Shown here one piece after another: positions 54,957 to 64,000 of a stretch of 64,000 bases of DNA. This DNA is from Leekyejoonella antrihumi (GTDB lineage: Bacteria > Actinomycetota > Actinomycetes > Actinomycetales > Dermatophilaceae), in contig NZ_VCQV01000010.1 in the NCBI RefSeq assembly GCF_007845645.1, positions 62,001 to 126,000 on the forward strand, written 5' to 3'. Numbering within the stretch: the first letter of the stretch is position 1; every line of letters begins with the position of its first letter. A program made the position numbers and the translations under genes. The notes beneath the pieces are model-generated. The model saw only the letters and a program-made list of their open reading frames with translations. It ran no database searches and was not told where the DNA came from.

Positions 54957-56351
54957 ATGGCCAGTAAGGTCACCCCCATCAGCGGATTCCAGGAATGGCT
55001 GCCCGCGCAGCGGATTGCCGAGCAGCACTTCCTCGACACCATCCGGGAGGTCTTCGAGCTGCACGGGTTTGCCTCCATCAACACCCGTGCGGTCGAGCCG
55101 GTCGACCGGCTGTCCAACCAGGGCGAGGATGCCGACAAGGAGATCTATGGCGTCTCCCGGCTCGCCGGCGACGACTCGTCCGAGGCGAGCCTGGGTCTGC
55201 ACTTCGACCTCACCGTGCCCTTTGCGCGTTACACGCTGGAGCACTCCGGCAAGCTGACCTTCCCGTTCCGGCGCTATCAGATCCAGCAGGCCTGGCGCGG
55301 CGAGCGCCCGCAGCGAGGCCGTTACCGAGAGTTCACTCAGGCCGACATCGACATCGTCGACGCGAACGAGCTCCCGTCGCACTACGAGGCCGAGCTGCTG
55401 CTGGTCATCGCGGACGTCTTCTCCCGCCTTCCGGTCGGCGACTACCGCATCCACGTCAACAACCGGAAGATCTGCCAGGGCTTCTACCAGGGCATCGGCA
55501 TCGAGGACGTCATCGGGACGCTGCGGATCGTCGACAAGCTCGACAAGGTCGGCGACGACGGCGTCACCAAGCTGCTGCTCGCGGCCGGGTGCACCCGGCC
55601 GCAGGTCGACCAATGTCTCGCGCTGGCCCAGATCTGCACCGCCGACAGCACGTTCGTCGACCAGGTTCAAGCGCTCGGGGTGCACAACGACACGTTGGAG
55701 GAGGGCCTGGCCCACCTGAAGTCGATCATCGACACTGCCAACGAGCACGCTCCTGGCGTGGCCGTTGCCGATCTGCGGATCGCCCGCGGTCTCGACTATT
55801 ACACGGGCACCGTCTACGAGACGATGCTCGAGCGCGAACCGAGTTATGGCTCGATCTGCTCCGGCGGCCGTTATGACGCCCTCGCCTCCGACGGCAAGCG
55901 CACCTATCCGGGCGTCGGCATCTCGATCGGTGTCTCGCGGCTGCTCGGTCTGTTGATCGGCGAGGAGGGTCTCAGCGCATCCCGCGAGACTCCGTCGGTC
56001 GTGCTGGTGGCGGTCAACCACGAAGACTCGCGCCCCGAGTCGATGCGGGTCGCGGCGGCGCTGCGCGCCCGAGGTATCCCGACCCTGGTGTCACCGAAGG
56101 CGGCGAAGTTCGGCAAGCAGATCCAGTTCGCCGACCGCCGCGGGATCCCGTACGTCTGGTTCCCAGGCTCCGAGGCCGACAGCCCGGCCGCCATCCACGC
56201 CCCTTCGACAGGCACGGGCGACGAGCTGGATGCGACGGGCACGGGCGACCAGGTGAAGGACATCCGCAGCGGTGACCAGGTGAGCGCCGATCGCGACACG
56301 TGGACACCGCCTACGGCAGACCTGCACCCCACCATCGCCTTCCCCGAGTAG
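54957..56351 (+). CDS. hisS: Histidyl-tRNA synthetase
   Basis: 464-aa class II synthetase. Motif 1 is near RAVEPVDRLSNQGEDADKE, motif 2 LHFDLTVPFARYTLE…RYQIQQAWRGERPQRGRYREFTQADID, then the His-A loop ARGLDYYTGTVYETML and the C-terminal anticodon domain. The last ~55 residues are an unusual Asp/Gly/Thr-rich tail with internal repetition (GTGDELDATGTGDQV…SGDQVSAD) not typical of the family. ATG 54957. A 21-bp repeat array begins at its stop codon. Confidence 0.95.
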   Translation: MASKVTPISGFQEWLPAQRIAEQHFLDTIREVFELHGFASINTRAVEPVDRLSNQGEDADKEIYGVSRLAGDDSSEASLGLHFDLTVPFARYTLEHSGKLTFPFRRYQIQQAWRGERPQRGRYREFTQADIDIVDANELPSHYEAELLLVIADVFSRLPVGDYRIHVNNRKICQGFYQGIGIEDVIGTLRIVDKLDKVGDDGVTKLLLAAGCTRPQVDQCLALAQICTADSTFVDQVQALGVHNDTLEEGLAHLKSIIDTANEHAPGVAVADLRIARGLDYYTGTVYETMLEREPSYGSICSGGRYDALASDGKRTYPGVGISIGVSRLLGLLIGEEGLSASRETPSVVLVAVNHEDSRPESMRVAAALRARGIPTLVSPKAAKFGKQIQFADRRGIPYVWFPGSEADSPAAIHAPSTGTGDELDATGTGDQVKDIRSGDQVSADRDTWTPPTADLHPTIAFPE

Positions 56352-56413
56352 TCACTCCCAACCCGCGAGAAGTCACAACCAACTCCCGAGAAGTCACTAC
56401 CAGCACTCGAGAG
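56351..56413 (+). repeat. 21-bp tandem repeat array, left (three units)
   Basis: Units begin at 56351, 56372 and 56393, each GTCAC followed by a variable ACC/CCA-rich middle and CGAGA(A/G); a partial fourth unit starts at 56414. The first base is the G of the hisS TAG. Read in one frame they encode a REVT-heptad (REVTTNS, REVTTST, REVTR). A related array in opposite orientation lies at 57470-57548. Confidence 0.8.
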
Positions 56414-56531
56414 GTCACCCGGTGCCAAGGCTGGACCCGGTTCTCCACAACGGAGGGCGACGTATGTCGGTATTCACACCCGAGGACTGTTGAGCGGCCG
56501 GTCAGCGGCATTGCCGATCAGGCTGTGGTGC

Positions 56532-57470
56532 ATGACTTCATCAAGCTGTGTGGATGGACCGGCGTTTACCACCGGGATGGCGCGCGCCGAGGGTCTTGGG
56601 TCGAGTGACTTGCGTCAGTTGGTTCGAGCAGGAAGTGTCAGACGATTGGCTCATGGCCTCTACGTGCGTTGCGGCCAGGATCTCGATCTCCAGTCGAGGG
56701 CCCAGGCCTTCGGTTTGGTTCTGCCACAGCATCACGTCATCTGTGATCGAACTGCGGCCTGGATCCACGGGATCGACACCTACGACCTGCCTGGCCAGGC
56801 CTCGTCGCTGAGGCTGGAGACCGTGGCGCTGCGTGGCCGGACCCGAACCCGACGGGATGGCTGTATCGGCGCAGTGCGTGACCTGGCTCCGGACGACGTG
56901 GTCGTGGTCGGGGGCGTAATGGTGACGACGCCAGTGCGGACTGCACTTGATCTGTCGTGCAAGCTGAAGCCGATGTCGGCTCTGGCGGCGGTGGAGGCGT
57001 ATCTACACGCCGAGGTGGTTACCAAAGAACAGCTGCTCGCCCAGTTGCCGCGCTACAAGGGCCGCCGCGGCATCCGCCTCGCTCGGCAAGTCGTCGAACT
57101 CGCGGATTCGAGGGTTGAGTCCACAGGTGAGTCGTTCACGCGGATGGTGATCTATCGATCCGGTCTGCCGATGCCGGAATCTCAAGTGTGGGTATTTCGC
57201 GACGAGGGACACGACATCCGGTTGGACCACGCCTACAAGGGTCTGAAGATTGCGGTCGAGTATGACGGTGAAGAGTTCCACGGAGCCGATCGGCGGGAGG
57301 CTGACGACGCCCGCCGAGAATGGTTGCGGAACCACGGATGGTACGTCATCGTCGTGCGGAAGCATCAGCTCAGCGGAGTGAATGCACAGGCATGGATCGA
57401 TGAGCTTCGAGGTGAGATCATCGAGCGCAGCCGCAGCGCGGAGAGGTATTCGCGTTTCGCACGCTGGTAG
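56532..57470 (+). CDS. DUF559/Vsr-like endonuclease-fold protein with AbiEi-like N-terminus
   Basis: 312-aa. Residues 1-60 form a winged-helix-type start ([36 protein letters not shown]) as in AbiEi-type antitoxins and many DUF559 proteins. The C-terminus carries a PD-(D/E)XK-like core: [53 protein letters not shown]. Such genes are frequent, lone accessory genes in actinobacteria; function unknown. Start uncertain: ATG 56532 has a weak Shine–Dalgarno. It is bracketed by oppositely oriented 21-bp repeat arrays. Confidence 0.72.
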   Translation: MTSSSCVDGPAFTTGMARAEGLGSSDLRQLVRAGSVRRLAHGLYVRCGQDLDLQSRAQAFGLVLPQHHVICDRTAAWIHGIDTYDLPGQASSLRLETVALRGRTRTRRDGCIGAVRDLAPDDVVVVGGVMVTTPVRTALDLSCKLKPMSALAAVEAYLHAEVVTKEQLLAQLPRYKGRRGIRLARQVVELADSRVESTGESFTRMVIYRSGLPMPESQVWVFRDEGHDIRLDHAYKGLKIAVEYDGEEFHGADRREADDARREWLRNHGWYVIVVRKHQLSGVNAQAWIDELRGEIIERSRSAERYSRFARW

Positions 57471-57548
57471 TGACGCCTCGCGTGCAATTAGTGACCTCTC
57501 GGAGGTTCTTCGTGACTCCTCGGGTGCAATTTGTGACCTCTCGGTGGG
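57470..57548 (-). repeat. 21-bp tandem repeat array, right (inverted)
   Basis: On the plus strand GTGAC occurs at 57470, 57491, 57512 and 57533, an exact 21-bp period, each preceded or followed by CTC(T/C)TCGG-like words. Read on the minus strand the units are GTCAC…CGAG(A/G)(A/G/C), the same consensus as the left array, and encode [14 protein letters not shown]-type heptads. It starts in the stop codon of the DUF559 gene and ends just before xerD. Confidence 0.8.
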
Positions 57549-57564
57549 GGAGAATGCGGGCACC

Positions 57565-58497
57565 ATGACTGAGCGATCGAGCGTCCTGCACCGCGCAATG
57601 ACGGGCTGGCTGGACCACCTGCGAGTGGAGAAGGGCGCGTCCGCGCACACGCTCGCGGCCTATCAGCGCGACCTGCGGCGGTATGCCGAGTACCTCGGCG
57701 GCCGCGGTGTGACCGACCCGGCCGCTGTCGGTGAGCTCGAGGTGGCCGACTTCCTGGCGACCCTGAGAGAGGGCACGCCGGAGCACCCGCCGCTGGCGCC
57801 CTCCTCTGCGGCGCGGACTCTGGTGGCGGTGCGGGGCTTCCACAAGTTCCTGGCGCTCGAGGGGGACACCACGGGCAACGTCGCCGCCGGCGTGGCACCA
57901 CCGCGGCCGCCGCAGCGGCTACCCAAGGCCATCCCGCTGGACCAGGTCGAGCGGCTGCTCGCGGCCGCGAGCGTGGGGGACACGCCGGCGTCGCTGCGCG
58001 ACCGCGCGCTGCTCGAGGTGCTTTACGGCATCGGCGCGCGGGTCAGTGAGGCCATCGGCCTCGATGTCGACGACGTCGACCTGACCACGGACAGCGTGCG
58101 GGTGATGGGCAAGGGCAGCAAGGAACGGATCCTCCCGCTGGGGCGCTACGCGAAGGAGGCCGTCACGGCCTACCTCGTGCGCGGCCGACCCGCTCTGGCG
58201 GGCAACGGGAAGGGCACACCGGCCCTGTTTCTCAACCAGCGCGGAGCGAGGCTGTCACGACAGTCCGCGTGGAACGTCATCCAGGCGGCCGCCACACGGG
58301 CCGACCTCTCCGGCCACGTGAGCCCGCACACTCTGCGACACTCGTTCGCGACGCATCTGCTCGACGGCGGCGCCGACGTGCGCGTGGTGCAGGAGCTGCT
58401 CGGGCATGCGTCGGTGACGACCACGCAGATCTACACCATGGTCTCGGTGCAGCAGCTGCGAGAGGTCTTCGCCAGTGCACACCCCAGGGCGCATTGA
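57565..58497 (+). CDS. xerD: Site-specific tyrosine recombinase XerD
   Basis: 310-aa recombinase resolving chromosome dimers at dif. N-terminal SAM-like core-binding domain ([30 protein letters not shown]); catalytic residues R ([13 protein letters not shown]), K ([12 protein letters not shown]), H-x2-R ([17 protein letters not shown]), H ([10 protein letters not shown]) and the nucleophile Tyr (TQIYTMVS). Linked to parA–scpAB as in other actinobacteria, so it is core and not a phage integrase. Confidence 0.94.
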   Translation: MTERSSVLHRAMTGWLDHLRVEKGASAHTLAAYQRDLRRYAEYLGGRGVTDPAAVGELEVADFLATLREGTPEHPPLAPSSAARTLVAVRGFHKFLALEGDTTGNVAAGVAPPRPPQRLPKAIPLDQVERLLAAASVGDTPASLRDRALLEVLYGIGARVSEAIGLDVDDVDLTTDSVRVMGKGSKERILPLGRYAKEAVTAYLVRGRPALAGNGKGTPALFLNQRGARLSRQSAWNVIQAAATRADLSGHVSPHTLRHSFATHLLDGGADVRVVQELLGHASVTTTQIYTMVSVQQLREVFASAHPRAH

Positions 58498-58548
58498 TAG
58501 GTTGGCCTGGATCGGCGCGACGCCGAACAACGACGACACGGGAGCAAT

Positions 58549-59403
58549 GTGAGTTCGCAGGAGAAGCTTGGCCCCACCGGCCGGCCGCTGCCGGCCTTCC
58601 CGCAGCCGAAGGCACTCGCCTCGCACGGGCCGGCGCGCATCATCGCGATGTGCAACCAGAAGGGCGGCGTGGGCAAGACCACCAGCACCATCAACCTGGG
58701 TGCGGCGCTGGCCGAGTACGGCCGCAAGGTGCTGCTGGTCGACTTCGACCCACAGGGCGCCCTGTCGGTCGGCCTGGGCATCCGGTCCCACGAGCTGGAC
58801 GTGTCGATCTACAACCTGCTCGTCGAGCGTGGCCACGACATCCACAACGTGATCGAGGCGACCGGCACCAAGGGCCTGGACGTCCTTCCGGCCAACATCG
58901 ACCTGTCCGCCGCCGAGGTGCAGCTGGTCGGCGAGGTCGCCCGGGAGATGGTGCTGTCGCGCGTGCTGCGCCCCGTCGTGGACGAGTACGACGTCATCCT
59001 CATCGACTGTCAGCCGTCGCTGGGGCTGCTCACGGTCAACGCGCTGACCGCCGCGCACGGCGTGCTGATCCCGCTGGAGTGCGAGTTCTTCGCGATGCGT
59101 GGAGTGGCGCTGCTCGTCGAGACCATCGACAAGGTCACCGACCGGCTCAACCCGCGCCTCGAGCTCGACGGCATCGTGGCGACGATGTATGACGGGCGGA
59201 CCCTGCACAGCCGGGACGTCATCCGTTCCGTTGTGGACCACTTCGGCGACGCGGTGCTGCACACGGCGATCAACCGCACCGTGAAGTTTCCGGATGCGAC
59301 CCTGGCCGGCGAACCGATCACCAGCTACGCCTCGTCACACGGTGCGGCGGAGTCCTACCGCCAGCTTGCTCGAGAACTGATTGCGCGCGGCGCAGCCGCC
59401 TGA
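58549..59403 (+). CDS. ParA/Soj-type ATPase
   Basis: 284-aa deviant-Walker ATPase: CNQKGGVGKTTSTINLG, VLLVDFDPQG and VILIDCQPSLGLLTVNAL. A ~30-residue Pro/Gly-rich N-terminus precedes the core. It has no adjacent parB, unlike the oriC-proximal parAB; members next to scpAB form a separate orphan ParA group whose role is unclear. GTG start behind GGGAGC. Confidence 0.9.
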   Translation: MSSQEKLGPTGRPLPAFPQPKALASHGPARIIAMCNQKGGVGKTTSTINLGAALAEYGRKVLLVDFDPQGALSVGLGIRSHELDVSIYNLLVERGHDIHNVIEATGTKGLDVLPANIDLSAAEVQLVGEVAREMVLSRVLRPVVDEYDVILIDCQPSLGLLTVNALTAAHGVLIPLECEFFAMRGVALLVETIDKVTDRLNPRLELDGIVATMYDGRTLHSRDVIRSVVDHFGDAVLHTAINRTVKFPDATLAGEPITSYASSHGAAESYRQLARELIARGAAA

Positions 59404-59408
59404 GCATC

Positions 59409-60302
59409 GTGACGCAGGAACCCACGACGCCGGGAGGCGTCCTCACCCGGCGCGCGGCGTCGACACCGTTCGAGGTGCATCTCGAGGTCTACTCGGGCCC
59501 GTTCGACCTGCTGCTCGGCCTGATCTCCAAGCACAAGCTGGACATCACGGAGATCGCGCTGTCCAAGGTCACGGATGAGTTCATGGCGCACATTCGCAAG
59601 GCTCAGCAGGACTCCACCGAGTGGGACCTCGGCCAGGCATCGGAGTTCCTGCTGGTCGCGGCCACCCTGCTCGACCTGAAGGCCGCTCGCCTGCTGCCTA
59701 GCTCAGGCCCGCAGGACGACGAGGACCTGGCCCTGATCGAGGCCCGCGACCTGCTGTTCGCCCGGCTCCTGCAGTACCGCGCGTTCAAGGACGTCTCGGC
59801 CGGATTCGGGCAGCGCATGGCGACGGCCGGCCGTATGACGGCCCGTCAGGCCGGGTTGGAGGAGCGGTTCGCGTCGCTGCTGCCAGAGCTCGTCATGAAC
59901 GTGACGCCGGTGCAACTGGCCATGATCGCGGCCCGGGCGATGACACCCCGGCCGGATCCGACGGTAGGCCTGTCGCACCTGCACGCCCCGGCCGTCAGTG
60001 TGCGCGAACAGGCCGCGCTCGTGGTCGACATGCTCCGAGAGCGAGGGAGCGCATCATTCCGCAGCCTCGTGCAGGATGCCGAGTCGACCCTGGTGATCGT
60101 GGCACGGTTCCTGGCACTGCTGGAGCTGTTCAAGGAGGCCGCGATCACCTTCGAGCAGTCGGAGGCGCTGGGCGAGCTTGAGATCCGCTGGACGGGAGGC
60201 GACGACCAGCAGCCGGTGGTCGTCGGTGACGAGTTCGACGGCGTGGCTCCGCGAGACGACATCGAGCGAGACGACATCGAGAAGGGAGACGGTGATGACT
60301 GA
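59409..60302 (+). CDS. scpA: Segregation and condensation protein A
   Basis: 297-aa kleisin of the bacterial SMC complex. FEVHLEVYSGPFDLLLGLISKHKLDITEIALSKVTDEF is the conserved N-terminal Smc-neck-binding region; the C-terminal winged helix (SFRSLVQDAESTLVIVARFLALLELFKEAAITFEQ) contacts the Smc head. The tail has a tandem DDIER/DDIEK duplication. Overlaps scpB by 8 bp. Confidence 0.95.
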   Translation: MTQEPTTPGGVLTRRAASTPFEVHLEVYSGPFDLLLGLISKHKLDITEIALSKVTDEFMAHIRKAQQDSTEWDLGQASEFLLVAATLLDLKAARLLPSSGPQDDEDLALIEARDLLFARLLQYRAFKDVSAGFGQRMATAGRMTARQAGLEERFASLLPELVMNVTPVQLAMIAARAMTPRPDPTVGLSHLHAPAVSVREQAALVVDMLRERGSASFRSLVQDAESTLVIVARFLALLELFKEAAITFEQSEALGELEIRWTGGDDQQPVVVGDEFDGVAPRDDIERDDIEKGDGDD

Positions 60303-60944
60303 GTCAGATCGGAACACCGAGGCAGAGCAGAACAACGACCTCGAGGTCGAGCCGGAGGTCGCCGAGGAACAGGTCGCCTTCGACCTGTCCACCTTCCCGG
60401 GTGGCGCGCGAAGCGCCATCGAGGCAGTGCTCATGGTGGTCGACCAACCGATCACGGTGCTCGACCTCGCCACCGCACTTGAGCTGCCCCCGGACGACGT
60501 GACGGCATACATCCACGAGCTCGAGGCCGAGTATGCGCAGCAGCAGCGGGGTTTCACCCTCCGGTGCATCAATGACGGGTGGCGGGTCTACAGCAGGTCG
60601 GACTACGCGCCGGTCGTGGAGAAGTTCCTCATGGGCGGCCAGCAGGCCAAGCTGACTCAGGCATCGCTGGAGACCCTGGCGGTCATCGCCTACCGGCAGC
60701 CCATCTCGCGATCGCGCATCGGCGCCGTGCGCGGCGTCAATGTCGACGGGGTGATCCGGACCTTGCTGACCCGCGGACTGATCGAGGAGTCCGGCATCGA
60801 GAGCGAGGGCACCGCGACGCTCTACTGCACGACACCGTACTTCCTTCAGCGACTGGACCTTTCGTCGCTGGACGAGCTACCACCACTGGCACCGTACCTA
60901 CCGGATGCCGACATGATCGATGAGCTGATTGAGCAGGGAAACGG

Positions 60945-60948
<4 letters not shown>
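60295..60948 (+). CDS. scpB: Segregation and condensation protein B
   Basis: 217-aa winged-helix dimer that binds ScpA. The acidic N-terminus (1-35) is followed by AIEAVLMVVDQPITVLDLATAL and the second winged helix ASLETLAVIAYRQPISRSRIGAVRGVNVDGVIRTLLTRGLIEE. Its stop overlaps the pseudouridine synthase start (ATGA). Confidence 0.95.
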
Positions 60949-61858
<910 letters not shown>

Positions 61859-61862
<4 letters not shown>

Positions 61863-62950
61863 CGCCGCAGCATGTGCGGGTCGTAGGAACCGGACTGATC
61901 GGTGCATCCATCGGTCTTGCGTTGCGCGCCAAGGGCGTTCGCGTGTCACTGCACGATCCGTCGCCGACGGCACGTGCGTTGGCCCGCGATATCGGCGCCG
62001 GCGAGCTCGACGTGATGGACGAGCCCGACGTGGTGGTCGTCGCGGCGCCGCCGGACGTCGTATCCGCCGTCGTGGCCGACGAGCTGAAGCAGTGGCCGAC
62101 AGCCGTGGTCACCGATGTCGCATCGGTGAAGGCCAGGGTGCTGGCGCAGGTCAGGGCCACGGTGGACCCTGCCGAGCTGCGGCGGTATGTCGGGTCGCAC
62201 CCGATGGCAGGTCGCGAGCGGTCCGGGGCCGTCGCCGCCCAGGGGGACCTCTTCGAAGGACGAACGTGGGTGGTGTGTCCCGCGCCGGAGTCGGACCCGG
62301 TCGCGGTCACCGCGGTGCAACACCTTGCCTCGGACTGCGGCGCCGCCACCGTGACCATGCCTGCGAGCGACCATGACCTCGCGGTGGCGAGCGTGTCGCA
62401 CGTGCCGCAGATCGCAGCCAGCCTGGTCGCGGCCCGGCTGCGAGATATCTCGGATGAGGCCATCGCCCTGTCCGGCCAGGGGGTCCGGGATGTCACCCGG
62501 ATCGCGGCGAGCGACCCGATGCTCTGGACCCAGATTCTCGCGGGAAACGCCACCGCGGTCGCACCGGTGATCGACCTGCTCGCGCAAGATCTGCGCCGCG
62601 TCTCCGAGGCCCTGCAGGAGCTCGGCCCTGAGGCGTCGCCCGCTGAGGGTGCCCGCGGTGTGCTGGCACGCGTCATCGCCGATGGAGCGCTGGGCCACGC
62701 GCGGATCCCCGGCAAGCACGGCGCCGCGCCCACCGCATACGGCACCCTCCTGGTGATCGTCCCGGACCAGCCGGGAGCTCTCGGGCGGCTGTTCAACGAC
62801 ATGGGCGATGCCGGGATCAACTTGGAGGACCTGCGGTTGGAGCACGGCGTCGGTGCGCAGGTCGGGATCGCCGAGGTGTCGGTGCTGCCCGCTGTGATGG
62901 AGAGACTAAAGACAGTGCTCGAGGACAACGGTTGGAGTGTGCATGAGTAA
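61859..62950 (+). CDS. tyrA: Prephenate dehydrogenase with C-terminal ACT domain
   Basis: 363-aa tyrosine-pathway dehydrogenase. NAD(P) loop VVGTGLIGASIGLAL, SVKARVLAQV, substrate-site GSHPMAGRERSGA, SHVPQIAASL and an ACT domain at about residues 295-360 (LLVIVPDQPGALGRLFNDMGDAGINLEDL) for feedback. GTG start overlaps the preceding stop (GTGA). Adjacent to cmk as in other actinobacteria. Confidence 0.94.
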
Positions 62951-63626
62951 CGGTTCGCATGTCGTGGTCGCCATCGACGGACCCTCGGGGACCGGCAAGT
63001 CGAGCGTGTCCAAGGCGGTTGCGCGCAAGCTCGGTGTCGGATTTCTCGACACCGGGGCGATGTATCGCGCGCTCACCTGGTGGTGTCTGGAGCAGCAGAT
63101 CGAGCTGACGGACGCCGACGCGGTGGCAGCGGCGTCGCGTGACCTGCCGCTGACCATGGGCACCGACCCGAATCACCCGGATGTCTTCATCGACGGTCGC
63201 AGCATCGAGGTGCACATCCGCGAGTCGCGGATCTCGCAGTCGGTATCCACGGTGGCCACCAATCTCGACGTCCGCGCCGACATGCAGCAGCGTCAGCGGG
63301 AGCTGATGGCACAGGTCAGTGAGCAGACCGGGGGAGTCGTCGCCGAGGGGCGCGACATCACCACGGTGGTCGCGCCGGATGCCACCGTGCGCATCCTGAT
63401 GACGGCCAGTGAGGAGGCGCGGATGGCCCGCCGGTCGAAGCAGCTGTCCGTCACCGCCGAGTCGACGCGGTCACAGATCGTCGACCGCGACCGCGTCGAC
63501 TCCACGGTGTCGACCTTCATGACGGCCGCCGACGGTGTGGTCACCGTCGACACGTCCCACCTCGACTTCGAGCAGTCCGTGCAGGCGGTGCTGCACGTCG
63601 TCAGTGCGGAGGCCGGCCATGAGTGA
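62943..63626 (+). CDS. cmk: Cytidylate kinase
   Basis: 227-aa CMP/dCMP kinase. P-loop IDGPSGTGKSSVSKAVA, LDTGAMYRALTW, the long CMP-binding insert typical of the bacterial enzyme (EVHIRESRISQSVSTVAT), and VVAEGRDITTVVAPDA. Overlaps both neighbours by 8 bp. Confidence 0.95.
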   Translation: MSNGSHVVVAIDGPSGTGKSSVSKAVARKLGVGFLDTGAMYRALTWWCLEQQIELTDADAVAAASRDLPLTMGTDPNHPDVFIDGRSIEVHIRESRISQSVSTVATNLDVRADMQQRQRELMAQVSEQTGGVVAEGRDITTVVAPDATVRILMTASEEARMARRSKQLSVTAESTRSQIVDRDRVDSTVSTFMTAADGVVTVDTSHLDFEQSVQAVLHVVSAEAGHE

Positions 63627-64000
63627 GCCGACCGGTGACCTGACGCAGGCGCCACTCGCGTCGCCCGGACGCCGGCTCGGCTGGTTCCTGATGCATGTGC
63701 TGTATGAGGGTCGCGCCCTTCATGGCAACCGGATTCCGCGCACTGGCCCGGTCATCGTGATCTCCAACCACTCGGCCTTCCTGGACGGCCCCGTGGTCTT
63801 CTGCCTCGCGCCGCGCACCTTGCACTTCCTGGTGAAGAGCGCCTACTTCTCATCGGCATGGGGCGCCGTGCTCCGCAAGATGGGGCAGATCCCGATCGAC
63901 CAGCACAGCGCCGACCGACGCGCTCTGATGGCAGCCAAGGCGACCCTGGAGCGCGGTGACGCGGTAGGCATCTTCCCCGAAGGGCACCGTGGCGGTGGCA
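63619..64000 (+). CDS. 1-acyl-sn-glycerol-3-phosphate acyltransferase (3' end beyond window)
   Basis: First 127 codons of a PlsC-type acyltransferase. The catalytic H-x4-D is NHSAFLD near residue 56, and the second motif FPEGHRGGG is at the window edge. In many actinobacteria this gene is followed by the GTPase gene der; that cannot be seen here. Starts within the end of cmk (ATGAG overlap). Confidence 0.88.
   Translation, partial: MSEPTGDLTQAPLASPGRRLGWFLMHVLYEGRALHGNRIPRTGPVIVISNHSAFLDGPVVFCLAPRTLHFLVKSAYFSSAWGAVLRKMGQIPIDQHSADRRALMAAKATLERGDAVGIFPEGHRGGG

Noticed and set aside
56300-56608. ORF encoding REVT heptads as a small protein
   Set aside because: It starts inside hisS in another frame, runs through the repeat array and ends in the DUF559 N-terminus without a ribosome binding site; treated as a repeat property.
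56351-57548. CRISPR array
   Set aside because: Units are 21 bp in direct tandem with no constant spacers and the two arrays are inverted; no cas genes.
57565-58497. Phage or island integrase
   Set aside because: Neighbours are parA–scpAB and the sequence fits housekeeping XerD.

Overview
The window is chromosomal DNA from a high-G+C Gram-positive actinobacterium. The gene order thrS–HIT–pgsA–acyltransferase–pimA … pdxS … pdxT–yebC–ruvCAB–yajC–secDF–apt–relA is the classic actinobacterial one. Phosphatidylinositol-mannoside genes, a mycothiol-type DinB protein and a deazaflavin-type nitroreductase fit the same group. From overall flavour (13E12/DUF222 remnant, REP-like palindromes, lone Sec-formate dehydrogenase) I would guess a Micrococcales member near Dermacoccaceae/Intrasporangiaceae, but this is inference.

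Layout. 1–2.8 kb: 5' part of a formate dehydrogenase alpha subunit on the minus strand, read through an in-frame TGA (selenocysteine) with a SECIS-like hairpin. 3–20 kb: mixed metabolic and regulatory genes: spermidine-synthase-like protein, amidase, a frameshifted TIGR02206-type membrane protein, a Tat-exported chondroitin-lyase-like PL8 enzyme behind a LacI-type operator, acyl-CoA ligase, alcohol dehydrogenase, threonine dehydratase, a TetR/DinB pair, a two-component system with two divergent membrane proteins, and an MFS exporter. 20–28 kb: thrS and the phosphatidylinositol mannoside operon, then pdxS. 28.2–37.8 kb: an insertion-like block separating pdxS from pdxT. It holds a degenerate copy of the pdxS 3' end, a VapBC-type module, a MerR–VOC fusion, a truncated VOC gene, a methyltransferase, a frameshifted DUF222 relic, GNAT, aquaporin and an AAA/VWA pair. 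37.8–50.7 kb: pdxT, yebC, ruvCAB, yajC-secD-secF, apt and relA, interrupted by a compact DUF59 / DUF2249 / hemerythrin / Cys-containing HTH cluster that looks like an Fe–S or nitrosative-stress module. 50.7–56.4 kb: M18 aminopeptidase, DUF349 protein, cyclophilin lipoprotein, MBL hydrolase and hisS. 56.4–57.6 kb: a DUF559/AbiEi-like gene bracketed by two oppositely oriented 21-bp tandem-repeat arrays. 57.6–64 kb: xerD–parA–scpA–scpB–rluB–tyrA–cmk–plsC, tightly overlapping.

Most core genes are translationally coupled (ATGA, GTGA or TGATG overlaps). I saw no tRNA, rRNA, CRISPR array or complete insertion sequence. The most unusual items are the selenocysteine recoding site, the pdxS/pdxT split with a pdxS-end relic, the paired 21-bp arrays and the hemerythrin/DUF2249 cluster.
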